64,000 nt of DNA from Bacteroidales bacterium UBA3630 (lineage in GTDB: Bacteria > Bacteroidota > Bacteroidia > Bacteroidales > P3): positions 21,888-85,887 of the forward strand of contig DFLB01000045.1 in the NCBI GenBank assembly GCA_002373995.1, written 5' to 3'. Positions 8,211 through 16,092 of this stretch are shown here, one piece after another; positions within the stretch are counted from its first letter, which is position 1, and each line of letters begins with the position of its first letter. The notes under the pieces are model-generated. The model saw only the letters and a list, made by a program, of their open reading frames with translations, ran no database searches and was not told the DNA's origin. The translations under genes and the position numbers were made by a program.

Positions 8211-9254
8211 ATGGAAAGATACTGTGTCATCATGGCCGGCGGCATCGGAAGCCGCTTTTGGCCGCTGAGCAAAAACGACCGCCCGAAACAGTTCCTCGAT
8301 GTATTGGGAACAGGCAAGAGCTTCATCCGCGCCACCTTCGAGCGTTTCCTGCCGCTGGTGCCGCCTGAGCATTTTGTCGTCGTCACCAACGCCGCATATA
8401 AAGACCTCGTTCTGGAGCAACTGCCGGAACTCCACGCCGACCAGGTGCTCTGCGAACCTATGCGGCGCAACACCGCTCCCTGCATCGCCTACGCCACCTA
8501 TCATATCCTCAGCCAGTGCCGCGAAGCCGCTGTCGCCGTCACACCGGCCGACCACCTCGTTACCAACGAGTGCGAGTTCCAGCGCGTCATCGGCCACGGG
8601 CTTGACTTCGTCGAACAGCACACAGACGCCCTCATGACCATCGGCATCCGCCCCAGCCGCCCTGAGACGGGCTATGGATACATCCAGGTCGACTCTCCGC
8701 AGCAAGGCATCGTACCTGTCGTCTCCTTCAAGGAAAAGCCTGACCTCGAAACAGCAAAACGTTTCCTCGAAGCAGGTACCTTCTATTGGAACTCCGGCAT
8801 ATTCCTCTGGAGCACGGCAGCCATCATGTCGGCCTTCCGCACCTACCTGCCTGACATGGCAGCGCTCTTCGACGAAGGCCGCAACCTCTTCGGCACCGCG
8901 CGGGAACAGGAGTTCATCAATCGCCAGTTCGAGCGCTGCGAAAACATCTCTGTCGACTACGGCATCATGGAACGGAGCAGCAACCGCTACACCGTGGCGG
9001 CTGACTTCGGCTGGAGCGACATCGGCACATGGGGCTCTCTCTATACCCATGCCGCCCATGATGCCAACGCCAACGCCCTCAGCGGACATGCCCTCTTGGT
9101 GAACACCCAGGGCAGCGTCGTCAACATCGAACCCGGCTACGAAGCCATCGTGCAGGGGCTCGACCACTGCCTTGTGGCCCTCCGCGACCACTCACTCCTC
9201 GTCTGCCGCCTCGACGACGAACAGCAGATAAAGCTCTGGGTCGAACAACTGTAG
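8211..9254 (+). CDS. manC: Mannose-1-phosphate guanylyltransferase
   Basis: Makes GDP-mannose from mannose-1-phosphate and GTP for glycans and GDP-fucose. The N-terminal nucleotidyltransferase signature MAGGIGSRFWPLSK followed by RPKQFLD, the sugar-binding FKEKPD and YWNSGIFLW motifs and the GWSDIGTW motif are intact. At 347 residues it is the single-function form without the C-terminal phosphomannose isomerase cupin. It follows lptB by 29 nt, forming an envelope-biogenesis operon with kdsD and lptB. Confidence 0.95.
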   Translation: MERYCVIMAGGIGSRFWPLSKNDRPKQFLDVLGTGKSFIRATFERFLPLVPPEHFVVVTNAAYKDLVLEQLPELHADQVLCEPMRRNTAPCIAYATYHILSQCREAAVAVTPADHLVTNECEFQRVIGHGLDFVEQHTDALMTIGIRPSRPETGYGYIQVDSPQQGIVPVVSFKEKPDLETAKRFLEAGTFYWNSGIFLWSTAAIMSAFRTYLPDMAALFDEGRNLFGTAREQEFINRQFERCENISVDYGIMERSSNRYTVAADFGWSDIGTWGSLYTHAAHDANANALSGHALLVNTQGSVVNIEPGYEAIVQGLDHCLVALRDHSLLVCRLDDEQQIKLWVEQL

Positions 9255-9269
9255 CTGATAGCAATTAGC

Positions 9270-9317
9270 GAATGGTGGATGGGGGGCTCTCTGTGCATTG
9301 CCCACCGTCCACCATTC
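9270..9317. terminator. Hairpin between convergent genes
   Basis: GAATGGTGGATGG (9270-9282) pairs with CCGTCCACCATTC (9305-9317) with one G-U. It lies between manC and the convergent small gene, so it could end both transcripts; there is no strong T run. Its right side continues into a CACCATT-type short repeat. Confidence 0.5.
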
Positions 9318-9325
9318 ACCATCCA

Positions 9326-9523
9326 CTAATTAAGGTACACCTTGATACTCATCCCGTCGATTTCCACCATCTGGAAACTGCGGGCGAAACTCAGGATGTT
9401 CTGGAGTGTCTGCTCCGAGGGGTGTATGCTTGTGCTTGCAGCCGACGAAAATGTGTCTGTGCTTAAAAAATCGTATTGCTGCATCATACGCGCCTTTATT
9501 GGTTGGACATTCATTTTATTCAC
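9326..9523 (-). CDS. Small protein of unknown function
   Basis: 65 codons from a GTG at 9523, or 62 from an ATG at 9514. No signal peptide or membrane segment. The sequence looks like a real small cytosolic protein: a polar N-terminal part (MMQQYDFLSTDTF), then an amphipathic stretch (PSEQTLQNILSFARSF) and a tail MVEIDGMSIKVYLN. I recall similar short proteins in Bacteroidales but cannot name a family. It stands alone, convergent with manC and divergent from the sigma-factor gene. Confidence 0.6.
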   Translation of the reverse strand: MNKMNVQPIKARMMQQYDFLSTDTFSSAASTSIHPSEQTLQNILSFARSFQMVEIDGMSIKVYLN

Positions 9524-9668
9524 CCTTCAAAACGCTGTTTCAACGCTAAAATTGTGTGCCGACCGCATTTTTAACATTTTTCCTCCCTTTTTTGAAAAAA
9601 AATTGCTCCCTCGTGTCATATTTTTACAAAAAAAGTAGTTTAGTATTATATAGATTAATGGGCATAGA

Positions 9669-10196
9669 GTGTCTCGTCGCAAAATAGAGATAGAGAGAGA
9701 CTGGATAGAGAAGATGCTTCTCTACAGCGACCTGCTTGCCGAGCATGGCGGGCAGATACTCAACTATTGCTGCATGATAGGTGTCGACCTCGACACCACA
9801 CGATCCCTTGTCCAGGAGGTCAACATCGCCATCTGGCTTGCCCTCGACCGCCTCGACCCCTCCAGCTCCCCGCGGCAGGTCAACCGCTGGATCCAGAAAG
9901 TGATGCGCCACACTATCTACGACTATTGCTTCCGCCGCCGACGCATTTCCACCCAACCCCTCGATAATACTATACCCCTGCCCGCACCTGACAACGCTGA
10001 CCGAGAGCTCCTTGACGAACTCGTTTCCTACCTCCCCGCCGACGATAGGCTCCTCATGCAGCAACTCCTCGACGGATATTCGCGCGCCGAAATAGCTGCT
10101 GCGGACGGCATCACGCGCAACGCCGTCGACCAGCGCGTCCATCGCATTGTAAACAAGATGAAAACAATATATTCAAAACTTTATGAAACAGAATAG
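9669..10196 (+). CDS. Sigma-70 family (ECF-like) RNA polymerase sigma factor
   Basis: 175 residues with a region-2-like helix pair (SLVQEVNIAIWLALDRL, then QVNRWIQKVMRHTIYDYCFRRR) and a region-4 helix-turn-helix (LPADDRLLMQQLLDGYSRAEIAAADGI to about residue 165). Start is GTG. The next gene overlaps it by 14 nt and encodes a one-pass membrane protein, the common arrangement of a sigma factor with its membrane partner. The target promoters are unknown; the adjacent lipoprotein/protease island is a candidate by position only. Confidence 0.8.
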   Translation: MSRRKIEIERDWIEKMLLYSDLLAEHGGQILNYCCMIGVDLDTTRSLVQEVNIAIWLALDRLDPSSSPRQVNRWIQKVMRHTIYDYCFRRRRISTQPLDNTIPLPAPDNADRELLDELVSYLPADDRLLMQQLLDGYSRAEIAAADGITRNAVDQRVHRIVNKMKTIYSKLYETE

Positions 10197-10467
10197 TAAT
10201 CCCATCGAGTTCGACCGCCGACTCACCGCCGGTTCCCTGCAGGGCACCACAGACCGTCTGCTGTGCGTCCTCGACAGCCACTACCCAGAGGTCCGCCGCA
10301 CTTCCACCCGCCGCTACCGCCTCCGCCTCTTTTGCCTCGCTGTGGCCGTCGCCGTACTGACCACACTCCTCGCACTACCCCAGGCGCTCGACTACGTGTT
10401 CCTCAGCCCCGGTGCCGACCGCGGCGCAATGCTCGCCCTCACACAGCAAATGGTCGAAGTGCTATGA
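10183..10467 (+). CDS. Single-pass membrane protein, possible anti-sigma factor
   Basis: 94 residues: a cytosolic N-terminal half (about 45 residues, including FDRRLTAGSLQGTTDRLL), one membrane helix (LFCLAVAVAVLTTLLAL) and a short outer tail. It overlaps the sigma gene by 14 nt and the next gene by an ATGA. The topology and position fit a sigma regulator, but I see no zinc or known anti-sigma motif, so the role is inferred from synteny. Confidence 0.65.
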   Translation: MKQNSNPIEFDRRLTAGSLQGTTDRLLCVLDSHYPEVRRTSTRRYRLRLFCLAVAVAVLTTLLALPQALDYVFLSPGADRGAMLALTQQMVEVL

Positions 10468-10922
10468 AAAGACGCTTCACCATAACACTCCTCATCCTCG
10501 CGCTCGTCGTCGTGCTGCCGCTGCTGCTGTGCTTCTCCTTGCGACCCACGCCGTCGGAAGCCTTCCTGCGCTATCGTGACAATCCGCACCTCAACGTGGC
10601 CTATCTGCCGGATTACCCCATCGACGACACTTTGCGATTGGACATCACCACTATCACCGCCACCGACAGCACAGGATGGAACACCTTGATAGAAGACTTT
10701 AGAATACTACCTCTCCCGAAAGAATTTTTGTTCATTGAAATACAAAAAAGCGTCTCCTTCTGGTTGACTCCACGAAATAGATATAATATGCCTATGGATT
10801 CGATATGTGCCAACAACGAGGTAATCGGATTATCCCGTTCTGAATGGGCAATAACCATCTTCCATACAAAGACTGAAAACCAGGTGAAAGCAGCACAAAG
10901 AAAGTACTATCAAAACCTATAA
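10464..10922 (+). CDS. Membrane-anchored protein of unknown function
   Basis: 152 residues from the ATG that overlaps the previous stop (ATGA). One N-terminal hydrophobic helix (ITLLILALVVVLPLLLCF) followed by a periplasmic-looking domain with no cysteine-rich or catalytic pattern I recognise. Third gene of the sigma-factor operon. The sequence becomes AT-rich near its 3' end, about 10680 onward, where the accessory region begins. Confidence 0.65.
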   Translation: MKRRFTITLLILALVVVLPLLLCFSLRPTPSEAFLRYRDNPHLNVAYLPDYPIDDTLRLDITTITATDSTGWNTLIEDFRILPLPKEFLFIEIQKSVSFWLTPRNRYNMPMDSICANNEVIGLSRSEWAITIFHTKTENQVKAAQRKYYQNL

Positions 10923-10973
10923 TAAAGATATTAATACAAACACATATAGTTAAACACAATTAATATTAAACAC

Positions 10974-11390
10974 ATGAAAAAAGTATTAAAAACCGTTGCC
11001 CTCTGTGCATTGATGGGCATAGTGGCAGCAGGCTGCCAGAAAGAAGAACAGATGTTAGATCCTGTAAGTCTACTGACCGACAGTGTGGAAGTGAGGACAA
11101 TGAGTTGCAGTATTGGCGGAGCTTCTGAACAGATTGTCTTGCGTGGTGATGCTGAATGGTCGAATTTTCTAAACCGGATGTTGGCACTGGCCGAAGAGGG
11201 TTATGTTGTAACCTTTGCAAGTGCAGACAGAACAGGCAAGCCGATGTCCACCAAAGATGTGCAAACGTATGTAACCACAGATCGCGACGCTGCTTATGGA
11301 TGGGCGGAGAAGATGGCTTTGGGAGGATACCAGGTAACAGTTACATACAATGATAAAGACCGCACCTACACCTGTGTTGCAGTGAATTAA
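10974..11390 (+). CDS. Putative lipoprotein of unknown function
   Basis: 138 residues starting with a lipoprotein signal (ALMGIVAAGC lipobox, Cys20). The mature part contains a TTDRDAAYGWAEKMALGGYQVTVTYND segment split by short loops, reminiscent of small alpha/beta secreted domains common in Bacteroidales, but I cannot name a family. Lies 51 nt after the sigma operon and 41 nt before the adhesin-type gene; it may be cotranscribed with either. Confidence 0.7.
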   Translation: MKKVLKTVALCALMGIVAAGCQKEEQMLDPVSLLTDSVEVRTMSCSIGGASEQIVLRGDAEWSNFLNRMLALAEEGYVVTFASADRTGKPMSTKDVQTYVTTDRDAAYGWAEKMALGGYQVTVTYNDKDRTYTCVAVN

Positions 11391-11418
11391 GTACAATAAT
11401 TCCATAGTATTAACGTTA

Positions 11419-11426
11419 TATTTTTG
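11419..11426 (+). promoter_or_regulatory. Possible promoter -7 element
   Basis: TATTTTTG fits TAnnTTTG and lies six bases before the next ATG. No TTTG at the proper spacing. If used, the transcript would be almost leaderless. Confidence 0.35.
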
Positions 11427-11431
11427 CAAGT

Positions 11432-12190
11432 ATGAAAAAGTGTATCATTATGATGGCCCTCATCGTGGCCTCGTACAGCCTGGCGGTAGCGCAGGCCCCT
11501 ACAACGTTTGGCGTCGGCATCAACACCCCTGTCGGCACATTGCATGTGCATAGTGCTGAAGGCATCCCGCAGGGGCTCGACCCGATAATAGACCCAGGCC
11601 CTTTCACTGGCGACACCAATGGCCCCCGCTTCCTCACCTACGACTATAACACCATCCTCCACCTCACCAACACCAACACTGGCACCTCGGCCAACCGCGG
11701 CTTCTCCATTGACCAGTACAACAAAGATGTTGTCATCCGGCAGTATGAGCAGGGATCCCTGACGATACAGAACAACGAAAGCAGAATTATCCTTACGCGT
11801 CTCGGCAATGTGGGTGTCGGAGCCGTCGCTAATGGAGGAGAGAACTTTTATGTGCAAGGGACAGCCCGAATTACTAACAGTCTGAGGATAGGCAACGGCT
11901 TTTATTGCGACAATGCAGGCAACCTGAAAGTCAAGAACCTGCGCGTCACCCTCACCGATTGGGCCGATTTCGTCTTCGCCGACAGCTACCGCACCATGCC
12001 CCTGGCCCAGCTTGAGCGCTACATTGCCGAGCACCGCCACCTGCCCGGCGTGCCCTCTGCAGCCGAAGTGGAACAGGAAGGTGTCGACGTGGGCGAGATG
12101 AACAAGATGCTGCTGCAGAAGGTCGAGGAACTGACACTCTATATCATCGACCTGCAGAAACAGATAGACGAATTGAAAACCAATAAATAA
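11432..12190 (+). CDS. Secreted protein with C-terminal endosialidase-chaperone-like coiled coil
   Basis: 252 residues. A signal peptide (ends VAQA) precedes a beta-rich GVGINTPVGTLHVH-type segment typical of phage-tail-fibre-like Bacteroidota surface proteins. The C-terminal 75 residues hold the conserved block WADFVFADSYRTMPL, HLPGVPSAAEV and GEMNKMLLQKVEEL, ending in a coiled coil LQKQIDELKTNK. Such tails resemble intramolecular chaperone or trimerisation domains of the S74 type. GC content is higher than in the genes that follow. The last 12 codons plus the 8-nt spacer recur, wholly or partly, before the downstream lipoprotein genes, so this gene (or paralogues of it) looks like the source of the repeated leader. 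Confidence 0.75.
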   Translation: MKKCIIMMALIVASYSLAVAQAPTTFGVGINTPVGTLHVHSAEGIPQGLDPIIDPGPFTGDTNGPRFLTYDYNTILHLTNTNTGTSANRGFSIDQYNKDVVIRQYEQGSLTIQNNESRIILTRLGNVGVGAVANGGENFYVQGTARITNSLRIGNGFYCDNAGNLKVKNLRVTLTDWADFVFADSYRTMPLAQLERYIAEHRHLPGVPSAAEVEQEGVDVGEMNKMLLQKVEELTLYIIDLQKQIDELKTNK

Positions 12191-12198
12191 CAAAGAAT
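12150..12198 (+). repeat. Leader module, reference copy
   Basis: Last codons of the coiled-coil gene (CCTGCAGAAACAGATAGACG and on) plus the spacer AATAAATAACAAAGAAT up to the lipoprotein ATG. Seven further full or partial copies precede genes between 14482 and 19022. Confidence 0.85.
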
Positions 12199-12624
12199 AT
12201 GAAACGGATAATGTTGATGGTGGTGATAATGTTTCTTGTTTGCGGGTGCCACAAGCAAGAATCCTGCCCTTACTGGAATCCTTCAGATTATAATACTATT
12301 GCTTCGGCCTGCTGTAACTTTAAAGATTATCAACCAACACAAAATGTGAAAGTGACAGGATGGATATATGAAGCACATGCCAGTGCGGAAGAAAGCTATC
12401 CCAGCGTTTATTTGGCAGACTTCCTGTGGGTACCCGGACACAAGGAAGCCGACTCCTTCATAAGGCTTTTTTGCCCGCCCCAGACTAATTGGAATCCAGT
12501 AGAGTATAGAGGGAAAAGGCTATATATTACTGGCGATATCTCTTATGAATATATACCTGAAAACGGGACTCAGTCTTATTCTTTGTTTCTTGTGCCGAAT
12601 ATGATTGATACTATGCCACAATAA
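12199..12624 (+). CDS. Island lipoprotein 1
   Basis: 141 residues with a short lipoprotein signal (MLMVVIMFLVCGC). The mature domain has the island pattern of an amphipathic helix (YNTIASACCNFKDY), then a strand NVKVTGWIYE and later RLYITGDISYEY. The layout (helix, then GDxIKVxGxL-like strand) resembles small OB-fold lipoproteins such as tRNA_anti-like domains; that is inference. Starts with MKRIMLM, as do most island lipoproteins. Followed 10 nt later by the C10 protease gene, so the two are probably cotranscribed. Confidence 0.75.
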   Translation: MKRIMLMVVIMFLVCGCHKQESCPYWNPSDYNTIASACCNFKDYQPTQNVKVTGWIYEAHASAEESYPSVYLADFLWVPGHKEADSFIRLFCPPQTNWNPVEYRGKRLYITGDISYEYIPENGTQSYSLFLVPNMIDTMPQ

Positions 12625-12634
12625 ATGAATAGAT

Positions 12635-14425
12635 ATGAAATACATTAAACTGTTTTTAGTAGTTGGTATGGCCGCTTGGAGGATTCTTGCTGAGGCACAA
12701 TCCATGCAAGTAAGTGTAATTGAAGCGGAAGAAATAGCAGAAAAGTATTTGCTGCAAAACCTTCGTCAGTCATGGCCGGAACATAATCGTCTTGCCTCTT
12801 ACAATAGTAGCAAGGGGGACACTCTACTTTATGAAGTAATAATCGAGAATGGTATGTCTGTGTTGGTTTCGGGACACAAGGGCTGCCCGCCTGTTTTGGC
12901 GTATTATAATTCCAACGGACACTCCATTATAGAGGATATTGAATCGAATACGCTGCCAATAAATCTATTATATTTCATAAATGGTTATATTGAACAGATA
13001 GAATACGCTTTTGAGAGAAAAGATACCACACAATACTATATACGGGAAAGACACAATCTATTATATAATTCGGATGATACAGAAGAGACGCGAAATGTAG
13101 AAGTTGGCCCACTGCTAACATCTCAATGGGGACAGTCCGGGTCAAACGATATGTACTATGACCCAGTATGGGGTTGGCAACCGAATGCTCCTTCTTCATA
13201 CAATTATTTTATACCCTCTGGTGGCACTTGTGAACATGCTCTTGTCGGGTGTGTTGCAGTCGCAATGGGGCAAGTGATGAAGTATTGGCAAGAACCGATA
13301 TTGACAAGAACCAAAAAAAAACAATTTGATTGGTGTAATATAGAGGATTATCTCATATCTACGGATGCAAATTATATTAACCAAAGAAATGCCATCAGTT
13401 ATTTATTGCTTGAGTGTGCCAAATCTGTAGATATGGATTTCGGATGTGACGGCTCTACGGCAAGTATGAGTGCGATTTGTGATGCATTAAAAGGTGAGTA
13501 TGGTTATAGTAATGACATGTCTTTTGAAAGAAGAGTGTTTTATAATAATACTCAGTGGAAAAACAAACTGAAAAATGATCTGGATGCTGGGTGCCCCGTG
13601 ATTTATGCGGCAAATAGATATGCGGGAGTATTTGAATGGCCGGGGCATGCTTTTGTTTGCGATGGATATCGTGACAATGAGTTTCATTTTAATTGGGGAT
13701 GGAATGGCTCGTATGATGGGTATTTTACCCTTGATAGCCTCTGTCCGAATCCAGACCGTTTTTATAAATTTTGTCACGAGGCAATATTCCGGATTTATCC
13801 AAGATATTCAAATGATATTTGCGACTATTCTTTACATCTGCAAGATTTTTATGCTTTATTCTACAATGAATCGGCAAATAATGGCATACCTCCTTACGAT
13901 GTGACACCTCAAACTATGACGTCTATGACAAGTGCCTCGTCGACATCTCCCGTGGCATGGCGCACTATCCCAGCCGGTACCACGGCGATGTATCAGGCGC
14001 ATGAGGAAATCGTGTTGCAGGACGGGTTTACGGTGGAGGCGGGCGCAGAGTTCACGGCCGAGATAGTGCCATGCCCAAACTGCGGTAACAGCAGGGATGC
14101 AACAGGCAATGCTGACGGCGTTGCAGCAGATGAGCCTGCGGAGATTATGGCCCCATCGCGCAGAACGCCGGAACCGCCGCAGCCGCAGGCCGACCTGTAT
14201 CCCAACCCGACAAGCGGCGAGGTGACGGTCAGCGTGGAAGGCGAGGTGCAGTCTGTCGTCATCCTGAATATGATGGGGCAGCCTGTCGGCGGCTGGGGGC
14301 TGCGCGCTATGGAGCCGGGCCGCGTGACGATAGATGTCGGCCCGCTGCCTGCCGGCCCCTATTTAGTGTGTGTCCATACGCCCCACGGCACAGCAACGAA
14401 GAAGTTGCTGGTAGGGACGGAGTGA
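12635..14425 (+). CDS. C10 (streptopain-like) cysteine protease with Spi-type prodomain and T9SS sorting domain
   Basis: 596-residue secreted protease. Signal peptide (to AEAQ), an inhibitory Spi-like prodomain (about residues 24-125, with LLYEVIIENGMSVLVSGHKG), then the catalytic domain: Gln in LTSQWGQSG, nucleophile Cys206 in GCVAVAMGQVMKYW, His338 in WPGHAFVCDGY and the FNWGWNG motif near residue 355. After about residue 420 there is a linker (EEIVLQDGFTVEAGAEF) and a type A T9SS sorting domain (YPNPTSGEV to the end, about 514-596), so the enzyme should be exported and anchored at the cell surface. The prodomain and catalytic part are AT-rich; from about 13915 the sequence turns GC-rich like the host genes, suggesting a fusion of acquired catalytic and native sorting parts. 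Confidence 0.93.
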   Translation: MKYIKLFLVVGMAAWRILAEAQSMQVSVIEAEEIAEKYLLQNLRQSWPEHNRLASYNSSKGDTLLYEVIIENGMSVLVSGHKGCPPVLAYYNSNGHSIIEDIESNTLPINLLYFINGYIEQIEYAFERKDTTQYYIRERHNLLYNSDDTEETRNVEVGPLLTSQWGQSGSNDMYYDPVWGWQPNAPSSYNYFIPSGGTCEHALVGCVAVAMGQVMKYWQEPILTRTKKKQFDWCNIEDYLISTDANYINQRNAISYLLLECAKSVDMDFGCDGSTASMSAICDALKGEYGYSNDMSFERRVFYNNTQWKNKLKNDLDAGCPVIYAANRYAGVFEWPGHAFVCDGYRDNEFHFNWGWNGSYDGYFTLDSLCPNPDRFYKFCHEAIFRIYPRYSNDICDYSLHLQDFYALFYNESANNGIPPYDVTPQTMTSMTSASSTSPVAWRTIPAGTTAMYQAHEEIVLQDGFTVEAGAEFTAEIVPCPNCGNSRDATGNADGVAADEPAEIMAPSRRTPEPPQPQADLYPNPTSGEVTVSVEGEVQSVVILNMMGQPVGGWGLRAMEPGRVTIDVGPLPAGPYLVCVHTPHGTATKKLLVGTE

Positions 14426-14434
14426 CGTCCCCCC

Positions 14435-14481
14435 CCGCAGAAACAGATAGACAACCTGAAAACCAATAAATAACAAAGAAT
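14435..14481 (+). repeat. Leader module copy 2
   Basis: CCG CAG AAA CAG ATA GAC AAC CTG then AAAACCAATAAATAACAAAG: still reads as PQKQIDNLKTNK-stop, that is, a 3' remnant of a coiled-coil gene, fused directly after the protease stop. Codon changes versus the reference suggest it came from a paralogue. Confidence 0.8.
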
Positions 14482-15054
14482 ATGAAACGGATAATGTTGA
14501 TGATGGCGGTATTGGTCGTATCGCTTGTACAGACTGGTTGCTGTGGTTGGTTTGGGAGTGAAGAGTGCTATCCTATTTTGTCGTTTTATAAATACAGACC
14601 AGGTGTGTTGCTCGAAGATTGTACGGATTTTGTGATTGTTCATGAAGATAAAATTTGGGAGAGTTCAATGTATAAGGTAAGACAGGTTAAATTAAGTAAC
14701 GGATACTACCTTGCACCCCTCAGTCGGGGAAATAAATTGAAGGAAGATGTGTATATCCCTATGGCGAACCTTCCGATGCCGTTAGACTCATTGTTAGCTC
14801 CCGGCAAGAAATGGGAAGGGGTGGATACCATACGGCAGCCATTCGAGGAATTCTATTCCATCATACATTGTGACTGTAATAAAACCAAGCATTGTGTTTA
14901 TTGCGAAACCTGCAATAGTACGTTTATGACAGACACTGCAATGTTGGTTCAGATGATAGAGAGTGGGGAGATATTCAAGAAAGAGAAGATTTGGACGTAT
15001 GTCCATAAGTCAAAACCGGTGGATATAAATACTACTACAGCAGATACTTTGTGA
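14482..15054 (+). CDS. Island lipoprotein 2 (cysteine-rich type)
   Basis: 190 residues, lipobox VQTGC. Homologous to the gene at 15299: both share FYKYR/LYKYR near the N-terminus, NGYYL, a DTI.(Q)PF.E motif and a C-terminal cysteine cluster (here IHCDCNKTKHCVYCETCNST) before a conserved T-D-T-stretch and a helix QMI.(S/N)GEI. The cysteine cluster could bind a metal or form disulphides; no family recognised. AT-rich. Confidence 0.72.
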   Translation: MKRIMLMMAVLVVSLVQTGCCGWFGSEECYPILSFYKYRPGVLLEDCTDFVIVHEDKIWESSMYKVRQVKLSNGYYLAPLSRGNKLKEDVYIPMANLPMPLDSLLAPGKKWEGVDTIRQPFEEFYSIIHCDCNKTKHCVYCETCNSTFMTDTAMLVQMIESGEIFKKEKIWTYVHKSKPVDINTTTADTL

Positions 15055-15085
15055 TAGAATAGAATCACGTTTAAAGACAGAAAAA

Positions 15086-15244
15086 ATGAAGTATAATATC
15101 AAAAAATACGCATTGGCTTTGCTTTTTGTTGGAATGGCGATAAATATTAATTGTCAGCCCCTCTCTTACGAAATTGCGAAGACTGTGTCTGCAAACTTTA
15201 TGGGAATGGTCCAGCGGGATTACGGAGGTGTTGCCAGAAGTTGA
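15086..15244 (+). pseudogene. Truncated Spi/C10 N-terminus (52 residues)
   Basis: ATG at 15086 opens MKYNIKKYALALLFVGMA, a signal peptide, then CQPLSYEIAKTVSANFMGMV, the pattern that begins C10 prodomains (alanine-rich helix after the cleavage site). A stop follows after 52 residues and the next bases run into a leader module. It occupies the same slot (directly after a lipoprotein gene) as the intact protease at 12635. Could be expressed as a small peptide, but looks like a remnant. Confidence 0.6.
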
Positions 15245-15270
15245 AGCTGTAGGACCGGCGTGTCCACGCG

Positions 15271-15298
15271 AGTTGAAAACCAATAAATAACAAAGAAT
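15271..15298 (+). repeat. Leader module copy 3 (short)
   Basis: AGTTGAAAACCAATAAATAA then CAAAGAAT and ATG. Only the last codons of the coiled-coil tail remain. Confidence 0.8.
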
Positions 15299-15820
15299 AT
15301 GAAACGGATAATATTGATGATGGTGATATTGGCGTTGTCGCTGGTGCAAACGGGATGCGGCTGTTCGTTTGGAAAGAGTAAATTGCAAGTATATGCGGGT
15401 TTGTATAAATATCGAGATGATATGGATCTATCGGAATATATATGGGCGCACCAGTCGGACTTGAAGGGCAGGTATATCACCGAACAATGGGTTCCGAGAA
15501 AACCCATCGCTGTGGCAAATGGCTATTATTTAGGTGAAATCATTCAAAATACCAGAGACATAGTGTATGTAACCAAGCGAATTGACGAGGTGCAGAGCGA
15601 AAGCATGCATCATGAGTGGATCACTCATTGGGAGGATTATGATACCATACAGCATCCATTTGTGGAGTGTTATATCATTCATGTGGACAAGTGTTATGGC
15701 GATTTTCCAGCAGAATGTCCCGGGTGCAGTAGCACCTTTGGTATTGATACGATAGTTTTAAACCAGATGATAAGAAACGGCGAGATTAATGATTATATAC
15801 GGTGGTTATCCACATATTAA
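15299..15820 (+). CDS. Island lipoprotein 3 (cysteine-rich type)
   Basis: 173 residues, signal LALSLVQTGC. Clearly paralogous to the gene at 14482 over its full length (LYKYR, NGYYLGEI, DTIQHPFVECYIIHV, CPGCSSTFGIDT), but strongly diverged, with fewer cysteines in the C-terminal cluster (KCYGDFPAECPGC). No known family. Followed, like the others, by a broken Spi/C10 start. Confidence 0.72.
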   Translation: MKRIILMMVILALSLVQTGCGCSFGKSKLQVYAGLYKYRDDMDLSEYIWAHQSDLKGRYITEQWVPRKPIAVANGYYLGEIIQNTRDIVYVTKRIDEVQSESMHHEWITHWEDYDTIQHPFVECYIIHVDKCYGDFPAECPGCSSTFGIDTIVLNQMIRNGEINDYIRWLSTY

Positions 15821-15830
15821 TTATTTGCGT

Positions 15831-15985
15831 ATGGATAGAATGATATTAAAATATATGAAGTACTGTGCATTTCTTTTTCCTTTTCGACGATGATATCGGG
15901 TGCATGGAGCCAATCAGCATCAAGAGAAGATGCTGGGAATGTTGCACGGTGCTTCATTGGCTCTGTCAAAAAATGCGGGAGATAA
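15831..15985 (+). pseudogene. Frameshifted Spi/C10 N-terminal remnant
   Basis: An ATG at 15831 (or 15855, MKYCAFLFPF) opens a signal-peptide-like frame that stops at once. A one-base shift inside the T-rich run restores STMISGAWSQSASREDAGNVARCFI, ending at TAA 15983-15985. The SREDAGNVA..F pattern is what follows the signal peptide in C10/Spi prodomains. Same slot after a lipoprotein as at 12635 and 15086. Two bases later an inverted-repeat element begins. Confidence 0.55.
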
Positions 15986-15986
15986 T

Positions 15987-16031
15987 CCGTTGGCAGAGTT
16001 AAATATGCGCTGGTTTAATTCCGCCAACGGG
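15987..16031. repeat. Inverted-repeat element, partial copy C
   Basis: Right third of the 127-bp element: CCGTTGGCAGAGTTAAA pairs with TTTAATTCCGCCAACGG across a 10-nt loop. The left two thirds are absent. Confidence 0.75.
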
Positions 16032-16092
16032 TAAAATTATAAAAACAAGTATAATTGCATTTGGTGTCAAAAACCAATAAATAACAAAGAGT
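16032..16092 (+). repeat. Long leader, copy 4
   Basis: TAAAATTAT, AAAAACAAGTATAATTGCAT, TTGGTGTC and then AAAACCAATAAATAACAAAG before the next ATG. The same leader, 11 bases longer, follows both full inverted-repeat elements. Its TATAATTGCATTTG core could hold a promoter, but it does not match TAnnTTTG well. Confidence 0.7.
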
